The notes: generated by a model not told the origin, from the sequence alone. Shown: positions 5,799 to 13,873, numbered from the stretch's first letter. The stretch: DNA of 15,894 bases from Thermoplasmata archaeon (GCA_021160765.1 JAGHBW010000105.1:1-15894), one strand, 5' to 3'. Program-made: numbers and translations.

Positions 5799-7763
5799 TT
5801 ATACAGTACCTATAGCATTTACATCCAATATAGGAACTACAGACCCGTCCCCCATTATCGTATAACCGCTATAGCCTCTAACATTCTTCAGACTACCTTT
5901 AAGGGGTCTTATTACAACCTCACGCGGATAAAGAACCCGATCCACCAGTATGCCAAATTCTTCCTGTCCCCTTTCCAAAATTATAAGAACTTTTCGTTCT
6001 CTCTCCATTTTCAAGGTTAAATGCTCCCCGACAAAGTCATATACTGGATAGAGGGTTCCTCTCACAGAGGCTCTTTTCTTTCCATCCAACACTACTTCCG
6101 TATAGTTAGTCGGGGATACGATTTCCTTAACATGATATATGGGGAGAGCGTATCTGACACCGCAATGTTCAATTATTAATGACCTCACAAGCGACCTTGT
6201 AATGGGAAGTGTAAGCCGTATAGACGTATATACGTTTTTCTTGGATGATATCTCTAGAAGCCCGCCCAAGTTTGATATATGTGTTCTTACCACATCTAGT
6301 CCAACTCCTCTCCCGGAGATCTCGGAAACACTTTCAGCAGTGGTAAATCCTGGGAGAAAGAGCAATTCAAACGCTTCCTTGTCCGTCGCATTTTTAGCTG
6401 CCTCAGGCGAAATTATACCCTTCTCCACGGCTCTTCTAAGAACTAACTCTTTATCAATACCCCTTCCATCATCTTTAATCTCTATAATCACATGAGTTCT
6501 CTCTCTTAGCGCCTTTAAAATTATCTTTCCCTTTTCTGGCTTTCCAATTCTCTTTCTCTCCTCTGGGGGCTCTATCCCATGGTCTATTGCATTCCTTATT
6601 AAATGAAGGATGACCTCATAGAGCTGATCTACTATCGCTCTATCCAGTTTTATTTCACCCCCCTCCACAATCAACACAACCTTTTTATTGAGTTTCCTTG
6701 CTATATTTCTTGCTAGCCTAGGAAACATATTAAAGATGTTTTCCAATGGCACCATTCCCAAATCAATCATACGCCAATGAAGGTCCTCTATTGTTTTGCT
6801 TAATGTCCAGACGGCTTCTTTCAATTTTCTGTCTCCCTCCAATGCTGTAAGACCAGCAATATGGTTTTTAATTATAACCAATTCCTCTACACAACTCATG
6901 ATACCTTCCAAGGTAGAATAACGAACTTTCAGAATAGGTTCTTCCATTTTTGTCCTCACACCCACACCCCCCCTGTGATATGTAGGGGCCCCTCTCTCAT
7001 GTCCACCCTCGGCACTTTCCCCCGCAATCTCTTTACTGGATTGTGTCTTTTCTAAGACCTCCATCTCAACCTTTCTAACGTCCCCCACCCGTTTAACAGT
7101 CTTTATAACCTTGTCAACATCTGCATCCGAAGAATAATAAAGCTCAATAGTTAGGGCATCCGTCCCCTTCAGAAGATCATCCCACGACGGTATAGACGCA
7201 ATAGGTTTTAAGGATGCTTTCTCTAATAAAGTGGCTATCTGTAATAACCTTACTGAAGGCATTGAGGTGTCTTCCTCTAATATTATAGTTATTTTATACC
7301 TGCTATCCCTCATAACCCCCTCCCTTTCACCTGCACCCATTACTCTTTCCTCCCCTCTCCCCATCTCATTACTTCCCTCTACGCCAGAAACAAACCTCTT
7401 CACCTTTTCAACATACTCTTGATCTTCAACAGTGACATTTCCACTCTCCACCACCTCCTCAAGCATTGCCTCTAAAATGTCGCACCCCTCCGTTACCAGC
7501 TCTTCAAATTCATCCGTAATCTTTACTTTCTGTTTTCTCAGCATATCTAAGAGTCCCTCAACTCTATGAGCCAACAGAACCATTGTTTTAAATCCCATGG
7601 TGCCCGCTAGCCCCTTCAGTGTGTGTACCTGTCTAAAAAACTCATCAATATCTTGCTCTGAAAGACCATCTGGCATTTTCCTAAGATATTGGTTAATGCT
7701 GTCTATACATTCTCTCCCCTCCATTATAAACAGATCCCTCAAACTCTTTCCATCATCCTCCAT
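5799..7763 (-). CDS. cheA: Chemotaxis histidine kinase CheA
   Basis: Receptor-controlled autokinase that passes phosphate to CheY. All five domains are visible (numbering from ATG 7763, 654 aa). P1/HPt spans about 1-125 with phosphoryl-accepting His47 in VHTLKG. A variable linker leads to a CheY-binding P2 (about 156-238). A second linker precedes the P3 dimerisation helices (about 275-350). The P4 ATPase has an N box HLIRNAIDHG (387-396), G1 DDGRG (431-435), F box LFLPGF (468-473) and G2 GRGVGLD (484-490). P5, CheW-like, runs from about 520 to the end. No key residue is missing. Start: ATG 7763 is preceded by AAAGGGGTG at 5-6 nt; TTG 7793 (10 residues longer, overlapping the cheY stop) has no Shine-Dalgarno and is less likely. 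The gene sits between cheY and cheC in one operon. Confidence 0.96.
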   Translation of the reverse strand: MEDDGKSLRDLFIMEGRECIDSINQYLRKMPDGLSEQDIDEFFRQVHTLKGLAGTMGFKTMVLLAHRVEGLLDMLRKQKVKITDEFEELVTEGCDILEAMLEEVVESGNVTVEDQEYVEKVKRFVSGVEGSNEMGRGEERVMGAGEREGVMRDSRYKITIILEEDTSMPSVRLLQIATLLEKASLKPIASIPSWDDLLKGTDALTIELYYSSDADVDKVIKTVKRVGDVRKVEMEVLEKTQSSKEIAGESAEGGHERGAPTYHRGGVGVRTKMEEPILKVRYSTLEGIMSCVEELVIIKNHIAGLTALEGDRKLKEAVWTLSKTIEDLHWRMIDLGMVPLENIFNMFPRLARNIARKLNKKVVLIVEGGEIKLDRAIVDQLYEVILHLIRNAIDHGIEPPEERKRIGKPEKGKIILKALRERTHVIIEIKDDGRGIDKELVLRRAVEKGIISPEAAKNATDKEAFELLFLPGFTTAESVSEISGRGVGLDVVRTHISNLGGLLEISSKKNVYTSIRLTLPITRSLVRSLIIEHCGVRYALPIYHVKEIVSPTNYTEVVLDGKKRASVRGTLYPVYDFVGEHLTLKMERERKVLIILERGQEEFGILVDRVLYPREVVIRPLKGSLKNVRGYSGYTIMGDGSVVPILDVNAIGTV

Positions 7764-7789
7764 CTCAACACCCCTTTCACCGATCCTGA

Positions 7790-8161
7790 TCAAATCGGAT
7801 AATGCAATACCCTCTCAAGTTCTTCTAACACTCTTTTCGCTTTAAACGGCTTAACAACATACCCATCCGCCCCATATTTTATTGCTTCCTTTACCATGGC
7901 TTCCTGTTCAAGGGCTGTACACATAATGATCTTTACTTCTGGAAACTCACCTTTTATAACCTTCAATGCCTCAATACCATTCAGATTAGGCATTACAATA
8001 TCCAAAAGAATAACGTCTGGTTTGTGTTTCCGACACATATTGATAGCTTCTATGCCATCTGCAGCTTCAGCCACCACCACATAACCGTGAGGCAGGAGAA
8101 TGTTCTTTAATAAAGTCCTCATAAATTGCGAGTCGTCCACTATTAGAACGGTCTCAGGCAT
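7790..8161 (-). CDS. cheY: Chemotaxis response regulator CheY
   Basis: Single receiver domain of 123 aa. Phosphorylated by CheA, it reaches the archaellum switch through CheF rather than a bacterial FliM. All catalytic residues are present: acidic pocket Asp9 and Asp10, phospho-acceptor Asp54 (LLDIVMP), Thr82 (MCTA) and Lys104 (VVKPF). There is no output domain. ATG 8159-8161 has a strong Shine-Dalgarno, GGAGGTGA, on its strand, located in the 12-bp gap after cheF. The short gaps place it in the cheF-cheY-cheA-cheC transcript, and the cheF neighbour supports a motility role. Confidence 0.97.
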   Translation of the reverse strand: MPETVLIVDDSQFMRTLLKNILLPHGYVVVAEAADGIEAINMCRKHKPDVILLDIVMPNLNGIEALKVIKGEFPEVKIIMCTALEQEAMVKEAIKYGADGYVVKPFKAKRVLEELERVLHYPI

Positions 8162-8173
8162 AATCTCACCTCC

Positions 8174-9049
8174 TCATATTTTTCCACTCCTCATCAGTTT
8201 GTCCACATAGGCCATCCCCTTTTTCGTGAGCGCGACATCTCTGCGTATCCTCACAACCTTAATCATATCGTATGAGAGGAGTTTATCATACAGTTTATCC
8301 AGCTCCTCATGAGTAAGCCCCAACATTCTCTGCAAACTTTCATAAGGGACGCCCCCGGCATACAGCGTAGTTAGAAGTGTATTTTCTATCTCCCCTAAAT
8401 GAAATTCCTGCAAAAGTTTTGAAAGATGAAACGCACAGAACTCCTCAAGCCTTGATAGAACGACTGGGTAAGTAAAGATTACCATAGAGACCTCTTCGTC
8501 ATCCTCTAAATAGCTCAGCTCCAGTGCTGGTTTCTCCACTCCTCTTATCTCCTTGGGCTCTTTTTTAACATCAAGAAGACTGTCCAGGGGAATACTAAGA
8601 AGAGTCTGGTCCCTTAATTTGATGATAATCCTATCTGGTCTTGGAAAAAGTATCCCCTTTCTAACAGCAACCTCTTTATTTATCACACCACCGATTTTAT
8701 ATGGGTATTTTAAAAATATGGGTGGCGTGCCCAGGATATTAATCCACATAGCACTCATTAATTCTCCATATCTCTCCCGGTGAAATGCCACTAATACCTC
8801 GTAGATCACATCTTTGTGATGAAACTTAAAGTTTGTACTGACATAATTTGCCGGCGGTTCCTTCTCCTCAAAGAAAGGTTTAATCGCTATAATACTCTCT
8901 GGAACTACCACTATCTTCCTTTTTGCACCTATAAAACCCACCCTTGTCGGTGTTTGGATGAAATAACCTACCTCCCAGTTTTTCTCAAAATATTTTGTAC
9001 TTCCTTTCACATAGGGAAGCACCATTACCGTTTTGAGCTTAATTTCCAT
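8174..9049 (-). CDS. cheF: Archaeal chemotaxis adaptor CheF (DUF439 family)
   Basis: Archaea-specific adaptor that, in Halobacterium and Haloferax, links phospho-CheY to the archaellum switch (ArlC/D/E). The sequence matches the family by size (291 aa) and layout: a beta-rich N-terminal part (about 1-200; IKLRDQTLLSIPLDSLLDV at 142-160 reads like the second of two similar beta modules), followed by a C-terminal winged-helix-like domain (about 219-287; GVPYESLQRMLGLTHEELDK, then VALTKKGM). I see no DNA-binding role for that domain; it is a usual part of CheF. ATG 9047-9049 has GAGATGG upstream. It is first in the minus-strand che operon, behind a TATA-like box at 9083-9092. Its presence next to cheY and in the same locus as arlC/D/E fits the known interaction chain. 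Confidence 0.88.
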   Translation of the reverse strand: MEIKLKTVMVLPYVKGSTKYFEKNWEVGYFIQTPTRVGFIGAKRKIVVVPESIIAIKPFFEEKEPPANYVSTNFKFHHKDVIYEVLVAFHRERYGELMSAMWINILGTPPIFLKYPYKIGGVINKEVAVRKGILFPRPDRIIIKLRDQTLLSIPLDSLLDVKKEPKEIRGVEKPALELSYLEDDEEVSMVIFTYPVVLSRLEEFCAFHLSKLLQEFHLGEIENTLLTTLYAGGVPYESLQRMLGLTHEELDKLYDKLLSYDMIKVVRIRRDVALTKKGMAYVDKLMRSGKI

Positions 9050-9082
9050 ACTACCATCTCAGCATTATCTGATGACCCCTTC

Positions 9083-9092
9083 AATAAATAAA
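9083..9092 (-). promoter_or_regulatory. TATA box for the cheF-cheY-cheA-cheC operon
   Basis: On the minus strand the bases read TTTATTTATT, preceded by a purine-rich GGAGAGA stretch. A start site about 25 nt downstream would be near 9062, giving a leader of about 13 nt with GAGATGG before the cheF ATG. It is divergent from the cheW box, with about 77 bp between the two. Confidence 0.5.
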
Positions 9093-9132
9093 TCTCTCCT
9101 TTGAATTCATGTTTTCTGATTGTCAACGCTGA

Positions 9133-9150
9133 TTTTCAGAGTTGGTTATC
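9133..9150 (+). promoter_or_regulatory. Shared motif, copy 1, in the cheF/cheW divergent promoter region
   Basis: TTTTCAGAGTTGGTTATC. It matches 12064-12081, upstream of arlI, at 16 of 18 positions. It lies between the two divergent TATA boxes, so a factor bound here could act on both transcripts. It is flanked by CTGAT (9129-9133) and ATCAG (9148-9152). Confidence 0.4.
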
Positions 9151-9169
9151 AGAAGGTGGAAGGGGGTCG

Positions 9170-9181
9170 TTTATTATAAAT
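9170..9181 (+). promoter_or_regulatory. TATA box for cheW-mcp
   Basis: TTTATTATAAAT matches the archaeal TATA consensus. Start of transcription would fall about 25 nt downstream, near 9200-9205, leaving a short leader with GAGGTGAG as ribosome site. An 18-bp motif shared with the arlI control region ends 20 bp upstream of the box. Confidence 0.65.
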
Positions 9182-9233
9182 AGAGAAGACCGAATTATAT
9201 GACACACTCAAAAAAGAGGTGAGGGCCCTGGAG

Positions 9234-9671
9234 GTGTGCATAGCTTTCCTCGTTGGAGAGGTGGCGCTGGGGTTAAAGATAGGATGTGTAAGAGAGATCA
9301 TTATAAACAAAGAAGTTTCCTCCGCACCGGGTTTCCCACCATTCATCAAAGGTTTAATTAACAGAAGAGGGGAGATCATACCAATATGCGACCTGCGAAA
9401 GCTCTTTCTACTAGATGATGAGGGGCTTTCCTCAGAGCGCTACATAATAATCGTAGAATCTGGTCAGAACAAATACGGCTTGCTCGCTGACGAAATATTG
9501 GGATCAATATCATACACCCCAGAGGGCGATTCATCTGCTTTTGAAGACGATCTTGAAGGGGTTTTAGCCCGTTTACGCCCTATTGTTAGTACCTTTTTAA
9601 AAAGCGGAGGGAGAACTGTCTTTTTAATAGACGAAAGCGCCCTAGTAGGCCGTTTGAAAGGAGGAGGGTAA
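9234..9671 (+). CDS. cheW: Chemotaxis coupling protein CheW
   Basis: Scaffold that couples the receptor to CheA. It has the SH3-like CheW fold: CIAFLVGEVALGLKIGCVREI at the N-terminus, the conserved GLINRRGEIIPICDLRKLF block (numbers 44-62 from GTG 9219), then YIIIVESGQNKYGLLADEI. The length, 145-150 aa, is normal. Start choice: the frame opens at GTG 9219, but GAGGTGAG (9217-9224) overlaps that codon and looks like a Shine-Dalgarno for GTG 9234, which is about 10 nt downstream. Either start removes no conserved residue. A good TATA box lies at 9170-9181. The stop is 1 bp before the receptor gene, so the pair is co-transcribed. Confidence 0.93.
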   Translation: MCIAFLVGEVALGLKIGCVREIIINKEVSSAPGFPPFIKGLINRRGEIIPICDLRKLFLLDDEGLSSERYIIIVESGQNKYGLLADEILGSISYTPEGDSSAFEDDLEGVLARLRPIVSTFLKSGGRTVFLIDESALVGRLKGGG

Positions 9672-9672
9672 G

Positions 9673-12030
9673 ATGAAACTTTTCGTGAAGATAATGATGA
9701 TAATGACTCTCGTGGGGGTGGTCCCCCTTAGCATTGTCGGCATCGCCACATATAAGACAGCGGAGGATTCCATCAGAGTTCAGGCAGAGATAGGAAAGAA
9801 AATAGTAGAGAAGCAGGTAAAGAGCTCACTAAAGAACCGAGCCTATGAGAAGGCTAGGGATGTGGAGACATTCCTTTCCGAGAGAAAAACAGATGCTGGA
9901 CAGATTGCCGAATTGGATTTAACAGTAAGTGTACTAGAAATTATTAACACATATAAAGACGATGAGGACAATTCTAACTACTCGCAGGCAATGTCCACCC
10001 TCAGCCTCCTTCTGTCAGATGTCTTCACCTCACTTAGAAACGAGATGGAGAGAGACACCATTAAAGAAGTATTTGTGGCAACATCCGATGGAGCGATCCT
10101 TCTCTCCACATCAGGAACGGTGGGGAGTATTGTAGGGGAGGAGTATTTTCAACGCTCTCTATACAAAAATAATGTTGTGGTTAGTAGAGTGTTTTCCAGT
10201 GATGTTTTCGGTCCAGATATTTTTGTAATATTGGCCCCGGTTCGCTCTCCCACATGGGCCTCACCTCTCGGTTTTATTGGGTTTGTCATCTCTAGAGTGG
10301 TACTGGATGAAATTGTGCATAAAAACATAAATACAGATCCCCTACTGGATCCAGAGGGAGGAAACGATGATTTAGGACTTGGAAAGACCGGCGATTCTTA
10401 TATAATCTCATCAGAAAAATCAAAAAGAGGGTACCTTCTAATTACAAACACAATACTTGGTAGCGGTGATGAGGCGCTAAGGGCCTATCTCCTCTCTGAA
10501 GGTATCCAGGATCTTGTAGAGAACGGAATATTAAAGGGCGACTGGACGTATTCCAATTCGGGCATATATCCCGATTACAGAGGTATAGAGGTACTGGGTG
10601 GGTATGCCGTCATAAAATGGGATGAAGGTATTTATTACGGAGTGATGGTGGAAATAGACTCCTCTGAAGCTTTTTCAGACGTCCAAAGGATTGCGGACAA
10701 GCATAAGGAACAATCTGATCGTGTGATGAAGGTTTTTATAATCTCCTTATTGATTTCTCTTGTTTCTATTATAACCTTAACTCACTTTTTCTCTGACCGA
10801 CTTAATACTACAATTAATGAACTTGTTCACGATGCAAAAACAATCTCAGAGGGGGATTTCTCCCACGTTGTAGACACACCGGAAATTGTCAGCAAATGTG
10901 ACGAGATAGTTGAGATGAAGCACTCTTTTAAGGAGATGGTGAACAATCTTTCAACGTCTATAATTGCTGTAAAGAAGCATTTAGAAAAACTTTCCCAGGG
11001 TGATTTTTCCGGAAAACTTTCCATTAATGCGAAAGGGGACATTCAAACACTTGTAGACTCAATAAACAACACCACCGAGAGAATCAAGGATTTGTTAAGG
11101 GGTGTGAAAAGTGAGGCTCTAGTTGTTTTAAGTACTTCCCAGAATCTCTCTAAAACTGCACTGAACGTTCATAAAACCACCGAAAGTGTGAAAAACTCAC
11201 TAACTAGAATCTCTGAAGGGGCATCTAAGCAGAGGGAACTCACCGCTGAAGCCACAGAAGCGGTACAGTCCCTTGAATCGTTCATAAAGAGCGTGAACGA
11301 ACTCGTGGACGAAGGAGAAAAAATATCCCAGGAATCAACGACAAGGGCGGTTAGAGGGAAGGCTCTGGCAAAGGAGTCTGGGGATCATCTGTCAAAATTG
11401 AAAGATTCCACCACCCAGACTGTGGAGAACATAGAGCTACTTTCAGAGAACTCCAAACGAATTACAGAAATTGCAAATGTTATCTCCGACATCGCAGAAC
11501 AGACTCATTTACTAGCCCTGAATGCAGCTATAGAGGCTGCTAGAGCAGGGGATTCTGGAAAAGGATTTGCGGTGGTTGCTGATGAGATAAGGAGGTTGGC
11601 GGAGGAGTCAAAAGCGGCTGCTGGAAATATTGAAAAATTGATTGGGAAGATCCAGAGCGATACAGAAGGCATCGTAAACGTATTCAAAGAGTCTGTCACC
11701 AAGTTGGTAGAATCAATATCGTCGTTGAACGACACTCTTGAGATTTTCAACGGAATGGCAGAGGATGCTGGAAGATTTTCCGATTGGATTAAAGTTCTCA
11801 AAGAAAAAATAGAGGTTATAACAAGGAATGTAGAGTCCATCAGTAAGGCCTCAAGGGATGTTGTAGGTGTCTCTACGGAGATAGCCCAGGCGGCTGAGGA
11901 TTCCTTGTTATCTGCGAAAAATCAACAGGAAGAGATCAAAAAGATGTCCATCATCTCTCAGAAACTTGCAGAAGTCGCAGAGCGGTTAAACGAGATTCTA
12001 GGTGAATTTAAACTAGAGGATAATCCATAA
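9673..12030 (+). CDS. mcp: Methyl-accepting chemotaxis protein, double-Cache-type sensor, 785 aa
   Basis: Transmembrane chemoreceptor. TM1 is at about 8-26 and TM2 at about 352-373. The 325-residue outer region between them has the size and beta/alpha pattern of a dCache domain (VFVATSDGAILLSTSG at 133-148, a PVRSP...GFIGFVISRVVL segment at 189-211, and YAVIKWDEGIYYGVMVEID at 311-329). I do not see the known amino-acid-binding dCache motif, so the ligand is unknown. Two successive HAMP-like segments follow (about 374-427 and 428-476, each with an EGDFS or QGDFS motif). The signalling hairpin tip is IAEQTHLLALNAAIEAARAG (607-626), then GFAVVADEIRRLAEES. His612 replaces the almost invariant Asn of EQTN. 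Arm lengths of about 22 heptads on each side suggest the long (44H) class. ATG 9673 follows GGAGGG. No terminal CheR-docking pentapeptide is seen (ends LEDNP). Confidence 0.95.
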   Translation: MKLFVKIMMIMTLVGVVPLSIVGIATYKTAEDSIRVQAEIGKKIVEKQVKSSLKNRAYEKARDVETFLSERKTDAGQIAELDLTVSVLEIINTYKDDEDNSNYSQAMSTLSLLLSDVFTSLRNEMERDTIKEVFVATSDGAILLSTSGTVGSIVGEEYFQRSLYKNNVVVSRVFSSDVFGPDIFVILAPVRSPTWASPLGFIGFVISRVVLDEIVHKNINTDPLLDPEGGNDDLGLGKTGDSYIISSEKSKRGYLLITNTILGSGDEALRAYLLSEGIQDLVENGILKGDWTYSNSGIYPDYRGIEVLGGYAVIKWDEGIYYGVMVEIDSSEAFSDVQRIADKHKEQSDRVMKVFIISLLISLVSIITLTHFFSDRLNTTINELVHDAKTISEGDFSHVVDTPEIVSKCDEIVEMKHSFKEMVNNLSTSIIAVKKHLEKLSQGDFSGKLSINAKGDIQTLVDSINNTTERIKDLLRGVKSEALVVLSTSQNLSKTALNVHKTTESVKNSLTRISEGASKQRELTAEATEAVQSLESFIKSVNELVDEGEKISQESTTRAVRGKALAKESGDHLSKLKDSTTQTVENIELLSENSKRITEIANVISDIAEQTHLLALNAAIEAARAGDSGKGFAVVADEIRRLAEESKAAAGNIEKLIGKIQSDTEGIVNVFKESVTKLVESISSLNDTLEIFNGMAEDAGRFSDWIKVLKEKIEVITRNVESISKASRDVVGVSTEIAQAAEDSLLSAKNQQEEIKKMSIISQKLAEVAERLNEILGEFKLEDNP

Positions 12031-12044
12031 ACTATTCTTCCTCT

Positions 12045-12111
12045 ACAAATGATTGGTGATACTTTTTCAGAGATGATTATCTCAGATGATATTTTTACAA
12101 CCGTCATTTGT
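12045..12111. repeat. Nested repeats in the mcp-arlI intergenic region
   Basis: The 193-bp gap after mcp holds ordered repeats: a perfect 8-bp inverted pair ACAAATGA (12045-12052) and TCATTTGT (12104-12111); inside it the inverted repeat GAGATGATTATCTC (12070-12083); and the direct repeat AGATGAT at 12071-12077 and 12084-12090. All lie upstream of the arlI TATA box. This could be an operator array or, for the outer pair, part of the mcp transcript end. Confidence 0.45.
12064..12081 (+). promoter_or_regulatory. Shared motif, copy 2, upstream of arlI
   Basis: TTTTCAGAGATGATTATC, 16/18 identical to the copy at 9133-9150. It ends 59 bp before the arlI TATA box and overlaps a GAGAT/ATCTC inverted repeat. 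A common regulator for che and arl genes is the simplest reading, unproven. Confidence 0.4.
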
Positions 12112-12140
12112 TATCTCCTCTGATAGTTGGATTTGAACTT

Positions 12141-12148
12141 TTTATATA
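12141..12148 (+). promoter_or_regulatory. TATA box for arlI-arlJ
   Basis: TTTATATA, an ideal archaeal TATA sequence, 75 bp before the arlI ATG. Predicted transcription start is near 12170, giving a leader of about 54 nt that carries AGGTGG just before the ATG. It explains how arlI and arlJ are expressed independently of the upstream arl operon. Confidence 0.7.
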
Positions 12149-12223
12149 CCTCTGGGCAACTAATACAATGAGAAAGAAAAGGGATCCCGGGAGAGATAGA
12201 CATCGGGGTCAGGTGGGCCGTCC

Positions 12224-13870
12224 ATGGTAGACCCGAAACTAGAGAAAGCAATGAAACTAAACCCCCATTTAAAGGAGTACCTGGACAGTTATTATAAGAA
12301 GAACAGGAAGATGCCAAAATTTGTAGAGTCGCTCTCCAGGGATTTTTACACTCCTGAAGGGTTTGATTACTTATATCCTGTTGGAGACCCTATCTTTATC
12401 CATGTTTTTGGGAGCAATAGAGAGGGCTTCTATTACAACGCAATAGAACCAAGGCTGTCCCCGGTAGAAGAGAGGAAGAAAAAGAAATTGCTGGAGATAA
12501 TGTTTATCAAAGCTGGCTATGAGCCTGCGTATAAAACACGGGAGGAATTTGATGCTCTATTAGACAAACTCATTAAGGAATCTACTGTTATTATCTCAGA
12601 GGGGGAGAAAGAACCTCCAAAGGGCTCATTTGCTTCTATGAAAAAGGTCTTCATTACACGGAAAGAGCTGAAGAAAATCAAATATTACATAAAAAGAGAC
12701 ATTCTGGAGAATGGGATCCTTGAGCCACTTCTTAGGGATAATTATATAGAGGATATCCACTGCATTGGCCTAGAGAACATCTTCGTTATACATAAAGTGT
12801 TCAAGACATTGGAAACAAATATTCGCTTCCGGAGCCTCAAAGAGGCAGAGGAGTACCTCCGAGGGATGTCTGAAAGAATAGGGAAACCCGTATCTATGGC
12901 CAGGCCGATAATAGATTCTGCTTTACCTGACGGCTCCCGTCTCAACCTTATTTTTGCGGATGACATATCAGTAAAAGGGCCCTCTTTTACAATAAGAAAA
13001 TTCACAGGGGAGCCTCTCTCAGTAACTCAGCTTATAAAATGGGGAACAATGAGTGCAGAGGTTGCGGCATATTTGTGGCTGGCACTTGAAAACGGAATGT
13101 CTATATTCGTCTGTGGGGAAACCGCTTCCGGTAAAACTACCACTCTGAACGCCATATTGCCTTTTATAAGGTATAACGCCAAGATATACTCCGTGGAGGA
13201 CACCGCAGAGGTGCTCCCACCACATCGCATATGGCAACAGCTTCTGACAAGAGAAACTGGACCTGAAGAGTCCCGGGTGGATTACTTCACACTGTTAAAA
13301 GCCGCCTTAAGGTCCAGACCTAATTATATCATCGCTGGTGAGATTAGAGGAAAGGAGGGAGCTGTGGCATTCCAGGCAATGCAGACGGGACACCCGGTTA
13401 TCGCTACATTCCACGCAGCTGACGTTGTTAAAATGATACAGAGGTTTACAGGAGATCCGATAAATGTCCCAATCAGATTCATGGACAATTTAAACATTGC
13501 ACTCTTCCAGCAGGCAGTTTATAGAAGGGGGAAGGTCTTCCGTCGCGTTGTCTCCCTTTCTGAAATTCTAGGTTATTCAAAGGAGCTTGGAGGTGTTCTA
13601 ACAAAGCAGGTTTTCGTGTGGGAGCCCACTACGGATAGGCATCGCTTCAGGGGGAGGAACAATTCCTACATTCTTGAGAACAAAATAGCATTGATGCAGG
13701 GGCTTCCAGACAAGAGGCAAATCTATCGGGAGATGGACCTAAGAGCAGAGATTCTGAATAAGATGGTGGAACACGGCATATTAGCCCATAGAGATGTGGT
13801 AAAGGTGATCTGGGATTTCCAGCGGTACGGGGTGGAATCCCTACCCTTCGCCGTTGAAACGAAGGTATAG
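12224..13870 (+). CDS. arlI: Archaellum motor and assembly ATPase ArlI (FlaI)
   Basis: Hexameric secretion-type (GspE/PilT superfamily) ATPase that powers both export of archaellins and rotation. The N-terminal domain (about 1-250) includes the family-typical NPHLKEYLDSYY (13-24) and YPVGDPIFIHVFG (51-63). The C-terminal ATPase domain has Walker A GETASGKT (298-305), an Asp box YSVEDTAE (322-329), Walker B-like NYIIAGEIRG (367-376, Glu373) and a His box MQTGHPVIATFHA (386-398). All key residues are present and the 548 aa length is normal. ATG 12224 follows AGGTGG at 12211-12216 with a 7-nt gap. It has its own TATA box (12141-12148), which is needed because it is separated from arlH by the che block. 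arlJ follows after 41 bp or less. Confidence 0.97.
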   Translation: MVDPKLEKAMKLNPHLKEYLDSYYKKNRKMPKFVESLSRDFYTPEGFDYLYPVGDPIFIHVFGSNREGFYYNAIEPRLSPVEERKKKKLLEIMFIKAGYEPAYKTREEFDALLDKLIKESTVIISEGEKEPPKGSFASMKKVFITRKELKKIKYYIKRDILENGILEPLLRDNYIEDIHCIGLENIFVIHKVFKTLETNIRFRSLKEAEEYLRGMSERIGKPVSMARPIIDSALPDGSRLNLIFADDISVKGPSFTIRKFTGEPLSVTQLIKWGTMSAEVAAYLWLALENGMSIFVCGETASGKTTTLNAILPFIRYNAKIYSVEDTAEVLPPHRIWQQLLTRETGPEESRVDYFTLLKAALRSRPNYIIAGEIRGKEGAVAFQAMQTGHPVIATFHAADVVKMIQRFTGDPINVPIRFMDNLNIALFQQAVYRRGKVFRRVVSLSEILGYSKELGGVLTKQVFVWEPTTDRHRFRGRNNSYILENKIALMQGLPDKRQIYREMDLRAEILNKMVEHGILAHRDVVKVIWDFQRYGVESLPFAVETKV

Positions 13871-13873
13871 GGG

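Noticed and set aside
5244..6020. Plus-strand open frames inside cheC and cheA
   Set aside because: They are antisense to genes with intact motifs and have no start signals.
7764..7793. TTG 7793 as cheA start
   Set aside because: It has no Shine-Dalgarno, while ATG 7763 has AAAGGGGTG at good spacing and matches the usual CheA N-terminus.
12181..12223. GGGATCCC in the arlI leader as a riboswitch element
   Set aside because: It is a short palindrome without a matching larger fold or any known riboswitch consensus.
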